A DNA stretch of 44,882 nt, from contig JAUVGW010000004.1 of NCBI GenBank assembly GCA_030593565.1, positions 1 to 44,882 on the forward strand, written 5' to 3'. Below the pieces are notes generated by a model. The model worked only from the letters and a program-made list of their open reading frames with translations, was not told where the DNA came from and did no database searches. The position numbers were made by a program, and so were the translations under genes. Positions 33,802-42,245 of the stretch are shown piece after piece (positions within the stretch are counted from its first letter, which is position 1; the number at the start of each line of letters is the position of its first letter). The DNA is from Phycisphaerae bacterium (GTDB lineage Bacteria > Planctomycetota > Phycisphaerae > UBA1845 > UTPLA1).

Positions 33802-33882
33802 CCGGGGCCGCCACGGTCACCATCGCAACCCGAGAAGCGCTGCCGTCCGGCTTGCCGTTTGGCGGGTGCCGCGCGGCGCGTG

Positions 33883-34428
33883 TCAGCCCGCCAGCTTCAT
33901 CATCATCTTGCTGATATCCCCGATTCGTTTTGGGCCGACTTTCACGAGCAGGTCCGCTACCGTTCCGACGGCATGCAGAAAATCCTGCATCTCGTCGAGC
34001 CGTTTCTTGTAGGTCGCCGTCTCGCCGGAATCGTCGCCCGTGGCGATCGGATCGCTGCCCGTGACCATTTCCCGGCAGTGGGCGATGGTCTCAATGATCG
34101 GCTCGACCTCCCGTCGGCGGCGTTGCTTGAGAATGGTTTCGAACATTTGCCAGACGTCGGTGCGGCAGACAAAGTACTCCTTTCGGTCGCCCCGAAGGTG
34201 GATACGATCGATCAATCCCCAGTCGACGAGCGATCGGAGGTTCATCGACGCGTTGCCGCGCGACACCTGTAGAAGCTCCATGACGTCGTCCGTGCAGATC
34301 GGTTTCGTGGAGACGAACAGCAGGGCATGAATCTCGGCCATGGTGCGGTTGATGCCCCAGTAGCCCCCCATCTCGCCCCATCGCCGGACGAACAGGGCCT
34401 TGGAATCCTCGAAGCTGCTCAGCGACAT
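33883..34428 (-). CDS. GbsR/MarR family transcriptional regulator
   Basis: 181 residues from the ATG at 34428, with GGAG 8 bases upstream; a longer reading to 34611 covers the divergent control region and is rejected. A winged helix is seen in GINRTMAEIHALLFVSTKPICTDDVMELLQVSRGNASMNLRSLVDWGLIDRIHLRGDRKEYFVC (about residues 25-90), the GbsR signature of helix-turn-helix and wing. A C-terminal helical region would dimerise. GbsR relatives sense small molecules such as choline. It is divergent from the GH114-like lipoprotein gene across 228 bases, so control of that gene is plausible. The gap to the convergent PLP gene is 81 bases. Confidence 0.9.
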   Translation of the reverse strand: MSLSSFEDSKALFVRRWGEMGGYWGINRTMAEIHALLFVSTKPICTDDVMELLQVSRGNASMNLRSLVDWGLIDRIHLRGDRKEYFVCRTDVWQMFETILKQRRRREVEPIIETIAHCREMVTGSDPIATGDDSGETATYKKRLDEMQDFLHAVGTVADLLVKVGPKRIGDISKMMMKLAG

Positions 34429-34656
34429 CGCATAAGCTCCTTGATGAATCGGAGTGCCGAAACTTTCAATACTCTCTGAAATTAAGATAACGCCAGAAGC
34501 GTTGAAAATCAATACCTCCGCGCGGAACGCGCGGGCCAGTCCCCCATGAAATCGGCCGATGGTGATGTTATGGGGCCGGCCGTGCCTTCCGCCGGATCGC
34601 GGCGACGCCAATTATGGGTGGCAGCGGATGACGGCGTGTGTCCTGGGAGTTCAATC

Positions 34657-35757
34657 ATGCGCGGAATTGGCATGACATCGTGGATCGTCGCTGGGCCGGC
34701 GATGCTGGTCCTCACCCTCGCGCTGGCCGGCACGGGCTGTCCGACAGTCGAGGTCTCGCAGAATTGCACCACCACGCCCTGCGACACGACGACAACAACA
34801 GCGCAGGTCGCCTTGCAGGATGTTCGCTATTGGGCCTACCAGCTTCAGGGCGTCGAGCAGGACGGCGCAGTCGATGCGCTCGTCGCGTCCAGGTATGACC
34901 TGCTGGTCGTGGAACCGACGCGGACCGATCGCGATAGCGCCGCATTCGATACGCGCGGTATGGTCAGCCGGCTGCACGCCTCGCCGGCCTCACAAAACGG
35001 CAAGACGAAGCTCGTCGTCGCCTACATCAACATCGGCGAGGCCGAGGACTGGCGGTATTACTGGCAGTCAGACTGGATCGCCCCAACCACGACAACGCGC
35101 GGCACGCCCGACTTCATGATCATCCCGGATCCCGACGGCTGGGCGGGCAACTACCCCATCGCCTACTGGGACACGCGATGGAAAAGCATCATCATCAACA
35201 ACACCGACAGCGTGCTTCAACAAGCGATCGACGACGGCTTTGACGGCATCTACATGGACTGGGTCGAGGCCTACTCCGACGAGGCCGTCGTCGCCGCGGC
35301 GCAGGCGGCGAGCGTGGACCCGGTGGCGGCCATGGTGCAATTCATCCGCGAGATTCGCACATATGCCCGGGCGAGCAATCCGAACTTCATTGTTATCCCA
35401 CAGAATGCGTCGGAGCTTGCCGAGACGGCCGACTGCTATCTCGATCTGATCGACGCCATCGGCCAGGAGCAGATCTACTTCGACGGCGACGCCGACACGA
35501 TCTGGGCCGACGCCGACAGCGGCGACGTCCGCATGCCCGCCACCGGCGACGGCTACTCGATGGCGTATTACGAGCAATCACTTCAACCGTTCCTAGACGC
35601 GGGCAAGGTGGTGTTGTGCGTGGACTATGCCCAACAGTCGGCCAATGTGGCCGAGGCCTATCAGCGCGCCGCCGCGAAAGGTTACGTGTCGTACGTGTCG
35701 CTGCGCTCACTCAGCCGCCTGACACAGACGCCGCCGCCCGGCTATCCGGGAAGTTAA
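34657..35757 (+). CDS. GH114-like lipoprotein (endo-alpha-1,4-polygalactosaminidase/TM1410 type)
   Basis: 366 residues from the ATG at 34657 (GGGAG about 7 bases upstream; an ATG at 34546 in frame is rejected as lacking a signal peptide). A signal peptide ends LALAGTGC, a plausible lipobox. The TIM-barrel domain of the TM1410/MJ1477 family shows KLVVAYINIGEAEDW (about 122-136) and GFDGIYMDWVEAY, where Asp201 and Glu204 are the likely acidic pair. Family members hydrolyse galactosamine-containing polymers such as Pel polysaccharide. Here it would act at the cell surface on an amino-sugar polymer, possibly one made by the local exopolysaccharide locus; this is inference. Confidence 0.85.
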   Translation: MRGIGMTSWIVAGPAMLVLTLALAGTGCPTVEVSQNCTTTPCDTTTTTAQVALQDVRYWAYQLQGVEQDGAVDALVASRYDLLVVEPTRTDRDSAAFDTRGMVSRLHASPASQNGKTKLVVAYINIGEAEDWRYYWQSDWIAPTTTTRGTPDFMIIPDPDGWAGNYPIAYWDTRWKSIIINNTDSVLQQAIDDGFDGIYMDWVEAYSDEAVVAAAQAASVDPVAAMVQFIREIRTYARASNPNFIVIPQNASELAETADCYLDLIDAIGQEQIYFDGDADTIWADADSGDVRMPATGDGYSMAYYEQSLQPFLDAGKVVLCVDYAQQSANVAEAYQRAAAKGYVSYVSLRSLSRLTQTPPPGYPGS

Positions 35758-35780
35758 GCGCGTGTTTGCGAATGCGCAAA

Positions 35781-35831
35781 TCAGAGCCGGCTCGTGTCGA
35801 GCCGGTGCGGGGCGACACGCCCCGGCTCTGA
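35781..35831. repeat. Nested GAGCCGG / GGGGCG hairpin
   Basis: Outer arms cagagccgg/ccggctctg, inner hairpins gccggctcgtgtcgagccgg (35786-35805) and cggggcgacacgccccg (35808-35824). The same two inner hairpins recur in the opposite order at 39921-39960. In both places the element sits 10-40 bases in front of a copy of the palindromic repeat, suggesting a composite unit. It could also end transcription of the lipoprotein gene. Confidence 0.75.
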
Positions 35832-35840
35832 TGGGACAAC

Positions 35841-35915
35841 GTAGCGGCCGACGCCCCTGTCGGCCGTAGAAAACCGCTGGTATTCAACGTCCGACACGGG
35901 GGTCGGACGCTACGG
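35841..35915. repeat. Dispersed palindromic repeat, copy 4
   Basis: Begins gtagcggccgacgcccctgt, ends cgacacgggggtcggacgct plus acgg. The last bases (cta at 35910-35912) form the TAG stop codon of the minus-strand cstA gene, so the repeat has been inserted at, or selected at, the 3' end of that gene. Confidence 0.85.
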
Positions 35916-38021
35916 TTGCGGCTCTGATTCCATGCTGATAACAGGAAATCCCCTCGGCAGCGGCGCGAGGTCCGGTTCGAGCACGCCGCGGATTTTTGGC
36001 CACAGCTTGACGGCCTCGGCGATCATCCACGCTTCCAGGCCGATGATTACGATGCCCGTGACGACAAGGTGGTATTGACCTTTTTCCAGCCAACCACCGC
36101 CCGCGAACAACTGGTGCACCATGGCCCAGGCGGGCACGACGATCATGGCCGCCATCGGCAGGCCGATGAACCAAACCGGCATCCTGCGGCGGGCAAGATA
36201 GAACGCCACGACGAGAAGCGCGAGCCCCGCCAGCAGTTGATTCATCGCGCCGAACAACGGCCATAGCGTCAGGCCGCCCTTGCCCATGCCGGCGGCCCAC
36301 GTCTGCCCCGGCGGCGGCACGGCCGCGACAATGGCGGCGACGATGACCGCGACCAACGTCGCGCCGTGCTTGCTCGTCAGCGGCCGGACCTTGATGGTGG
36401 TCGCCAGTTCCTGAATGACATACCGCTGCAACCGCGTCGCGGTATCGAGCGTCGTCGCGGCAAACGACGCAACGAGCACGGCCATAATGGCCACGGCGAT
36501 CTTCGAGGGAATGCCGAGCGACGCGACGAAGTTCCCGCCACCGTCGACAAACGCGCCGACCTTTGCGCCGAGGCCCTTCGCGGCGCCCCAAGATTCGTAG
36601 CGGTTAAGCCATGCGAGCTCGCCATGGGCATGAACCTCGCCCAATTGATTCAGACTGATCTTGCCGTTGGAGAGTTCCATGGAATCGCCGCGCGACAGAT
36701 AAACGGCGTCCATGTCTTTGAAGGCAAGTTCGCCATCTTTTTCATCATGGAGTTTGAGCAAATGGGGCCAAGCGTCTTGATCCTCACAGCGGAAAAAGAC
36801 CATGCTTTCGATCGACTTGTCGGATGCCATCTTCGCAAAATTGCCGGTTGCGTCGGCGGGGTCGATACCCGGTGACCACATCCCACCGATAAACATCGGT
36901 GCGCCGATTCCCCGGGGGGAAAGTTGCGCTCGCATACCAAGCCCTGCGCAGCACGCTAGGATCACCAGCACCGCCAACAGCCCCTCGGTCAGCATCCCGC
37001 CGTAGCCGATGAATTGGGCGTCGGTCTCGCAGGCGATTTGTTTGCTGCTTGTCCCGCTGCTGACCAAACAGTGAAAGCCGCTGATCGCGCCGCAGGCGAT
37101 CGTTATGAACAAAAACGGCATGATCGGCGGCGCGCCGGCGGGATGAAGCTGCACGGCTGGCGCGACGATCGGCGCGCCGCCTTCGCGGAGCAGGCACGCC
37201 GCACCGATGCCCAGCACCAACAGCGCGAGGCACAGCACGAGTTGGTGGCTGTTGATGAAGTCGCGCGGCTGGAGCAGCTTCCACACCGGCAGCGTCGAGG
37301 CGATGTAGCAGTAGGCCAGCAGGATGACCGTCCAGATCACGATCGGCGAGACTGTCAGCCCGGCGATCGTCAACGGCTCGAACTCGAATTGCAGCACGGG
37401 GTATTTTACCGCCAGCACGATCGCGAGCATCATGAGCGCCAGCGCGATGACAGCGGGCGCGTGCGGCGAGACACGCTTGCGGTAGACGAGGTAGCCCATC
37501 CCGATGGCGAGCGGGATTTCAATCCAAACGCTCAACACGCTGGCCGGGTACCTCGCGAAGATGGACGCAATGACCAGCCCGAAGATGGCCAGCACGATCG
37601 TCAGGATCAGAAACAAAATCAATAAGAACAGAATCTTGACGCGTGGGTTGATGATCCGCCCCGCGACCTCGCCGATGGTCTGCCCGCGGTTCCGCATCGA
37701 GACGACAAGCGCGCCGAAGTCGTGGACCGCCCCCATGAAGATGCTACCGACCAACACCCAGATCAGTGCGGGCACCCACCCCCAGATCACCGCGAGCGCC
37801 GGCCCGACAATCGGCCCGGTGCCGGCGATGGACGTGAAGTGATGGCCGAACAGGATCGACCGCCGCGTCGGCACATAGTCCTGCCCATCCGCGCACTGCC
37901 GGCTCGGCACGGTCGCGCTGTCGTCGAGCTTGAAGAATCGCCGGGCGAGCCATCGGCCGTAGGTGTGATAGGCGACGAGGTAAAGGACGATCGCGCCGAC
38001 GGCAATGGCGAGTGTGAGCAT
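35910..38021 (-). CDS. cstA: Carbon starvation protein A family peptide/pyruvate transporter
   Basis: 703 residues with about 16 membrane helices. The CstA signature FGHHFTSIAGTGPIVGPALAV (about 58-78) and the SGTSSKQIACETDAQFIGYGGMLTEGLLAVL region (about 310-340) are clear. About residues 380-450 hold an extra hydrophilic stretch (CEDQDAWPHLLKLHDEKDGELAF) before the conserved GLGAKVGAFVDGGGNFVASLG; I believe the common CstA proteins are shorter here. CstA imports peptides or pyruvate when carbon is short. GGAG precedes the ATG. Its TAG stop lies within the repeat at 35841-35915. The shorter minus-strand frame inside it is a shadow. Confidence 0.95.
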   Translation of the reverse strand: MLTLAIAVGAIVLYLVAYHTYGRWLARRFFKLDDSATVPSRQCADGQDYVPTRRSILFGHHFTSIAGTGPIVGPALAVIWGWVPALIWVLVGSIFMGAVHDFGALVVSMRNRGQTIGEVAGRIINPRVKILFLLILFLILTIVLAIFGLVIASIFARYPASVLSVWIEIPLAIGMGYLVYRKRVSPHAPAVIALALMMLAIVLAVKYPVLQFEFEPLTIAGLTVSPIVIWTVILLAYCYIASTLPVWKLLQPRDFINSHQLVLCLALLVLGIGAACLLREGGAPIVAPAVQLHPAGAPPIMPFLFITIACGAISGFHCLVSSGTSSKQIACETDAQFIGYGGMLTEGLLAVLVILACCAGLGMRAQLSPRGIGAPMFIGGMWSPGIDPADATGNFAKMASDKSIESMVFFRCEDQDAWPHLLKLHDEKDGELAFKDMDAVYLSRGDSMELSNGKISLNQLGEVHAHGELAWLNRYESWGAAKGLGAKVGAFVDGGGNFVASLGIPSKIAVAIMAVLVASFAATTLDTATRLQRYVIQELATTIKVRPLTSKHGATLVAVIVAAIVAAVPPPGQTWAAGMGKGGLTLWPLFGAMNQLLAGLALLVVAFYLARRRMPVWFIGLPMAAMIVVPAWAMVHQLFAGGGWLEKGQYHLVVTGIVIIGLEAWMIAEAVKLWPKIRGVLEPDLAPLPRGFPVISMESEPQP

Positions 38022-38328
38022 AAGATGCCGGGCTCCGCGGGGGCATACGTTCGCTGTTGGTCAGTCCGAGGTGACGCGCGACGCACGTGCCAACTCGTTC
38101 ACCTCGCACCATGGTGATAGTATGAAAGCCGCTTGTCGATGTGTCGAGAATCAGGAGGGTAGCACGGCCATCGCCTTGCGCCGGAAGGCCCACGGACAAG
38201 CTCAGGCGTTCGAATTGCCATATGGGCTGTTGTCATCGGCACTGTCTTCAGACGTGGGCGCAGCACCTACTCATACGCTTGTCCGTGCCACCACTGGCAG
38301 CGTGGCAGAACAGTGGGGTGGAAGTGAG
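38022..38328. other. Spacer between cstA and the isochorismatase-like gene
   Basis: 307 bases without a gene I can support. Short complementary stretches occur around 38278-38330 (gtccgtgccaccactgg), possibly the end of the isochorismatase transcript. A small minus-strand frame reading through cstA has no ribosome site. Confidence 0.4.
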
Positions 38329-39219
38329 TCAGACGTGTCTTTGTCGGGACCGTGCTTGTCGCTGGGCAACGGCGCGAAGCTTCCGTCTGGCGGCGGCGAC
38401 CAGCTCGGACATATCCTGGTGGGGCTCGCCCATGCCACCTGCCGACGATCGTTTTCGCCCGTTTCCATTTCGAGGACCGGGGACTTGGTCGGTCGGTTGG
38501 TCGTCCCCGTGGCCGTTGCCATTGCCTGGCTTCGCAGCCGTTGTTTCTTCCTCGGCTTCCGCGGGAACGGGCCGAGCCGCTAGCTTGGCCTCGACTTGAT
38601 CGGTGATCAGTTCTTCGGTCGTGACGACGATCGCGCCCTTGGCAAACATCTGCCGAAAAGCCAACTCCGCCCCCGAAGCGCACCAATGGCCGCAGGCATC
38701 TCGGACGACGACGACTTGCCGCCGTCGAGCCAACAGCCCGAGGACGGCCAGTTTTACGCAGTGCTCGACCAACACGCCGAACACCACGAAGCACCGGACG
38801 GAGATCGAGTTGACCAGTCGGTCGGCCTTCGGGTTGGAGAGGAAATCGCCGTTTCGCTTCGTGAAGATGATCTGTTGGTAACGGCGGAACGGGTCGTGGG
38901 GCAGGTCCAGTGTGTTGTCGCCGTGCAACACGATTCGTCGCGGCATCAAGGTGAACGGCAGCTTCTTTTGTCCGTTCGTGCGATCGACGCAATGTGCAGG
39001 AAATCCATTGAGTGACTCGCCCGGGCGATGGCACTCGAGGCTCGACATGATCGGCGTCCCACCGACGCGCCCCCAGTTCATGACCCTGCGGATGTTGGGC
39101 AGGGCGTCGGCACGATTGGCCACGGGCAGCGCGCCTTTCGGTAGTAGAAAGTCGCACTGCGTGTTCATGTCGATCAGGACCCAGTCATGGGACCTTCGTC
39201 GCGTTCTTCCGCTGCTCAT
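38329..39219 (-). CDS. Isochorismatase-like cysteine hydrolase (nicotinamidase family)
   Basis: 296 residues from an ATG with GGAGG 5 bases upstream. The catalytic triad of the family is visible: Asp17 in VLIDMNTQCDF, Lys121 in FTKRNGDF and Cys154 in FGVLVEHCVKLA. The enzyme domain ends near residue 205; the remaining 90 residues are a Lys/Arg/Gly/Asn-rich tail (GNGNGHGDD, RKRSSAGG) that is probably disordered and unlike usual family members, which are near 200 residues. Substrate not determined: nicotinamide, isochorismate or a carbamoylated amine are possible. Probably transcribed alone. Confidence 0.88.
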   Translation of the reverse strand: MSSGRTRRRSHDWVLIDMNTQCDFLLPKGALPVANRADALPNIRRVMNWGRVGGTPIMSSLECHRPGESLNGFPAHCVDRTNGQKKLPFTLMPRRIVLHGDNTLDLPHDPFRRYQQIIFTKRNGDFLSNPKADRLVNSISVRCFVVFGVLVEHCVKLAVLGLLARRRQVVVVRDACGHWCASGAELAFRQMFAKGAIVVTTEELITDQVEAKLAARPVPAEAEEETTAAKPGNGNGHGDDQPTDQVPGPRNGNGRKRSSAGGMGEPHQDMSELVAAARRKLRAVAQRQARSRQRHV

Positions 39220-39717
39220 CCCCGCCTCCAGAAGAACTAGTTTGCATTTGCAACGCGACCAGAATCGATGGACATTACCATCGGCAAGGTGAGGAGGCCC
39301 GACCTCGAAACCGATTATCGTGAAGTCGCAAACGCAAGAGCGAATGGGCCTTTCCCCTTGCCCACTGCCAATGATACCCTGTGATTCATCACAAGGCGAG
39401 CAGCGTTGAAAAAAAAACAGCCGTCTTCGGACACAATGGGTTATGGTCGCTGGTTATCGGAATTAGCCCGCCGGAGGAGGATGTCGGGATTCGATGGGGT
39501 TCAGTGTCCCACTGCCGGGATATCTTACCGGAACGCCGTTGCCCCGCCCCTCCGCGATTCCCGGTGAGGCCCGGCTTGCATGCGGGAGCCGAGTGCCGAC
39601 ACATATTCCAACGGCAGTTACCGGACATTATCCACGGCATTCTCGGACGCACACCCTATTTTGGGGCGGCCCGCTATACGGCTGGGATTGAGCATCTTCG
39701 CGGCGTGCGACGAGAAC

Positions 39718-39840
39718 TGTGGCACCGCCGTCTCGGCGGTGGGTAGTGGTTCACTTTGGGTGCCACTGGCGGCTTGACCGCCAGTGCCGACACTGGCAGC
39801 AAGCTGCCAGTGGCACCCGTTGATCAAAGTGAACCACTAC
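39718..39840. repeat. Nested inverted-repeat element
   Basis: Outer arms gtagtggttcactttg (39743-39758) and caaagtgaaccactac (39825-39840) are perfect. Between them ggtgccactggcggc and gctgccagtggcaccc form a second, imperfect palindrome, and cactggcagcaagctgccagtg forms a third. A TGTGGCACCG hairpin (39718-39742) adjoins on the left. It is a compact cruciform-capable unit without coding capacity. Confidence 0.8.
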
Positions 39841-39920
39841 GCGGCGGTGGAATCAGCTGTAGCACTGCCGTCTCGGCAGTGTGAACGCAAGCAGGTGAGA
39901 TGAGGCGACGTTGACTCAAC

Positions 39921-39960
39921 GCCGGGGCGCGTCGCCCCGGCCCGGCTCGGCACGAGCCGG
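39921..39960. repeat. GGGGCG / GAGCCGG hairpin pair
   Basis: gccggggcgcgtcgccccgg (39921-39940) and ccggctcggcacgagccgg (about 39942-39960). These are the two hairpins of 35786-35824 in reversed order, again upstream of a copy of the palindromic repeat. Confidence 0.7.
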
Positions 39961-40000
39961 CTCCGATTTATGAACCGCCTATAGCGGTTTTCCTACTTTT

Positions 40001-40074
40001 GTAGCGGCCGACGCCCCTGTCGGCCGTCGGAAACCGTTGGTCTTCAACGTCCGACACGGGGGTCGGACGCTACG
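40001..40074. repeat. Dispersed palindromic repeat, copy 5
   Basis: Begins gtagcggccgacgcccctgt, centre cggaaaccgttggtcttcaa, ends gggggtcggacgctac. Near-identical to copy 4 and to copy 6, which follows 94 bases later. Confidence 0.87.
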
Positions 40075-40168
40075 GTTATCTTGAATCTGCTCTGAACCGT
40101 CACGGGCCCACACAGGGCAATCGCAAGACTGGCCGGGCGGTGGTCTTTGCAGCGGTTTGCGCGCTCGT

Positions 40169-40242
40169 GTGGCGGCCGACGCCCCTGTCGGCCGCCGGAA
40201 ACCGTTGGTCTTCAACGTCCGACACGGGGGTCGGCCGCTACA
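40169..40242. repeat. Dispersed palindromic repeat, copy 6
   Basis: Begins gtggcggccgacgcccctgt, centre ggaaaccgttggtcttcaac, ends gggggtcggccgctaca. The right flank cattcgccattcttgcgatt matches that of copy 2 at 14641 with one change. Confidence 0.87.
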
Positions 40243-40367
40243 TTCGCCATTCTTGCGATTGCCCTGCGGACCCACACTGTACTCCCATGTTTGCGTTGAC
40301 ATGAAACCCGTGCTCGTCACAATCTGCAGTGGTATCCATCGAAAGGTCCTATGTGGCACACATCGCT

Positions 40368-41399
40368 ATGGTTATTTCATTTCGCCGCATGGCGGTGGCG
40401 CTCCTCGTTCTGCCGCTTGTCTGTTCCGTCGCCGGCTGCGACGACATCGACTGGAACTGGGATACGACATGGTGGAAACGTCCGAAGCGCGTCGTCCGGC
40501 CCAGGCAGCAGAATACGGCGAAGCCAACCCGCACGGATCATTCGGGGCAGCCTGACGTTACACCCGATCAAGCACGGCGAGCCGAGCCCGAGTCGCCGCG
40601 ACATTCCAAGCCGGCTGGGGCGGGTGTTTCCGGCACCGTTGCTTCACCCACTGGTGGCGTTGATTCACCCACGGGTAGCATTGCGGCGGCGCCGAAGCCC
40701 CGCACGGCGCATCGTTCGTTCTACCAGCTCTATCTTCTCAGCGGTGCACGGAAGGCGCCTTCGGAAGAAAGGGGCGAATATGCCGTGCGCCTGGAACACG
40801 CCCGCGCCCGACCATGCAGCGGGCTCTTGGAGATGGCGTACGTGCCGGTGGGGCGGTCAGGCAGCGAGGACGAATGCTACTTGTTGTACGAAAACCGCGC
40901 CGAGTTTGAGGCGGCGGTCGCGCTGGTGAAATCATTTGATGTGGCCCCGTTGGACGCGGCGCCGGCATCCGTCGGCGCGGAAGCCTCGTTTCGGTCCGGC
41001 ACGGGGCTGTTTCTCCGGATCCTCGAACAAGGTGCACTGGCCGATCGCGACCTCGTGGATGCGTGTGAACACCGCCTTGCCGCCGCTACCCAAACGAGGC
41101 AACTGCCGCCACTTCATCGTTGGGCCGCGGGGGTATTGGCTGGTCGTCTTGTGGCGGAATATCGGTACGACTACGCCGCCGCCCGGAGCTACTACAGCCA
41201 AGCCGAGCGAGCGGCCGCGCCGGCTTCGATTGAACACATGACGACCCGGTGGTGGTATGCCGACGCCTTCATGAAGGAAGGCGGGGCGCAGGAGGCGGTC
41301 AAGGTCTACAAGGAAATCCTCGATACGTACGGAGGCAAATGGAAGGACGCACAGATCGTCCGCAGGACAAAGGCGATCCTCGATAAGCACGCCGAATAG
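40368..41399 (+). CDS. Lipoprotein of unknown function with TPR-like C-terminus
   Basis: 343 residues from the ATG at 40368; a GTG at 40353 with AAAGG upstream is an equally possible start. A signal peptide leads to a lipobox VAGC, followed by a Trp/Asp patch (DDIDWNWDTTWWKR) and a disordered Pro/Ser region to about residue 110. The remaining part is helical; its end (ASIEHMTTRWWYADAFMKEGGAQEAVKVYKEILDTY) resembles tetratricopeptide repeats. Expected to be lipid-anchored in the envelope. No enzyme motif is seen and I do not recognise the family. Confidence 0.8.
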   Translation: MVISFRRMAVALLVLPLVCSVAGCDDIDWNWDTTWWKRPKRVVRPRQQNTAKPTRTDHSGQPDVTPDQARRAEPESPRHSKPAGAGVSGTVASPTGGVDSPTGSIAAAPKPRTAHRSFYQLYLLSGARKAPSEERGEYAVRLEHARARPCSGLLEMAYVPVGRSGSEDECYLLYENRAEFEAAVALVKSFDVAPLDAAPASVGAEASFRSGTGLFLRILEQGALADRDLVDACEHRLAAATQTRQLPPLHRWAAGVLAGRLVAEYRYDYAAARSYYSQAERAAAPASIEHMTTRWWYADAFMKEGGAQEAVKVYKEILDTYGGKWKDAQIVRRTKAILDKHAE

Positions 41400-41444
41400 C
41401 ACTATGGCACAGGGCCGCGCCGCCAGCGTCTCAAGAGCTCCCGA

Positions 41445-41550
41445 CCCAGCGAGCCGGCTCGTCTCGAGCCGGTCTTTCGTCGGGGGGTTGCCTTGCGACA
41501 TGTGGGAGTGAGTACCCCCCCCCCCGAGCAAGCTCGGGGGCTCTTGGGCC
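41445..41550. repeat. Composite direct repeat, left copy
   Basis: Starts cccagcgagccggctcgtct and ends with ccccgagcaagctcggggg (41522-41540) plus ctctt. It contains an 11-C run (41515-41525). The same order of parts recurs at 41988-42082 in the same orientation, on the other side of the small gene 41694-41858. The rest of 41400-41693 shows no gene. Confidence 0.7.
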
Positions 41551-41693
41551 ATCTCGGACGCGTGCAGCGCGAGGACTGGGAGGTGTGATGTGCCACCACT
41601 TCCAGCAGTGTTTCATCACGGTAGTCGTACCGGTACAGAAGCACCGCTTGAAGCCGTGACACGCAAATCCATCAATGGAGGGATCGGTGGGCG

Positions 41694-41858
41694 CTAGTTA
41701 TTGGACGCCACGGCTGCGACGACCGGGGACGTCGGGCGGATGGATTCGAGCTGGCGAAGGTAGTCCGCCAACTCGTTCTCGGAGAAGCACTGCAAGAATT
41801 CTCGCCGCGCCGATCGATTCAGTTCCATGATCCGGTCGATAAGCTCTCGCTTCGACAT
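41694..41858 (-). CDS. 54-residue small protein
   Basis: A short frame on the minus strand: ATG at 41858, TAG ending at 41694. AAAGGAG lies about 9 bases upstream, so it has the signals of a real gene despite its size. The protein begins MSKRELIDRIMELNRS and contains AARREFLQCFSENELADYLRQL-like helical segments, charged and amphipathic, with no membrane segment and a Ser/Thr/Val-rich end. It resembles short planctomycete proteins of the pattern (M)xKxELIxxI...EFL...L..YL...L that I recall, function unknown. It sits alone between two composite direct repeats. Confidence 0.68.
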   Translation of the reverse strand: MSKRELIDRIMELNRSARREFLQCFSENELADYLRQLESIRPTSPVVAAVASNN

Positions 41859-41987
41859 GATCGCAAACTCCTTTGATATTTCCGGCGAGAAATCAGGAGG
41901 TATGCGGGTCGCGACTGCTGCCGCACAGACCCTATCGGCGGCATGAGGTCCGGGACTTTAGCGAGCGTGCGGCGGCCCCGACGGTGG

Positions 41988-42082
41988 CCCAGCGAGCAGG
42001 CTCGTCTCGAGCCGGTCTTCCTGTTGAGGAGGGCGAATGACTGCTGGAACGAACCCCCAGACCAAGGTCGGGGGCTCTTATT
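41988..42082. repeat. Composite direct repeat, right copy
   Basis: Starts cccagcgagcaggctcgtct, ends with cccccagaccaaggtcgggg plus gctctt. Same module order and strand as 41445-41550, with diverged middle. The two copies bracket about 440 bases that hold the 54-residue gene. The gap from 42083 to 42245 shows no gene. Confidence 0.7.
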
Positions 42083-42245
42083 CCGAGGAGCTGAAATCTA
42101 CCTGCAATCGTGACGTACACCCACCACACGGCAGAAGCTTCCGCCGCTTGCCCGTAGTGGTGGCGACCTCTATGCTGGCTGGCGCTCGCAATGATGCGAG
42201 TCGTACGGCGAGCAAAGGCAACATGCGCGAGACAGGAATCCGCGA

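Larger units (their letters stand above)
39220..40352. other. Repeat-filled spacer
   Basis: No credible gene is present in 1.1 kb. It holds, in order: a short TGTGGCACCG hairpin (39718-39742), a nested inverted repeat (39743-39840), the GAGCCGG/GGGGCG hairpins (39921-39960) and two tandem copies of the dispersed palindromic repeat (40001-40074 and 40169-40242). It is the densest repeat region of the window. Confidence 0.6.

Noticed and set aside
37744-38199. Minus-strand frame starting with a DTST-like string before cstA
   Set aside because: The short likeness to the TsaB start does not extend and most of the frame overlaps cstA in another phase.
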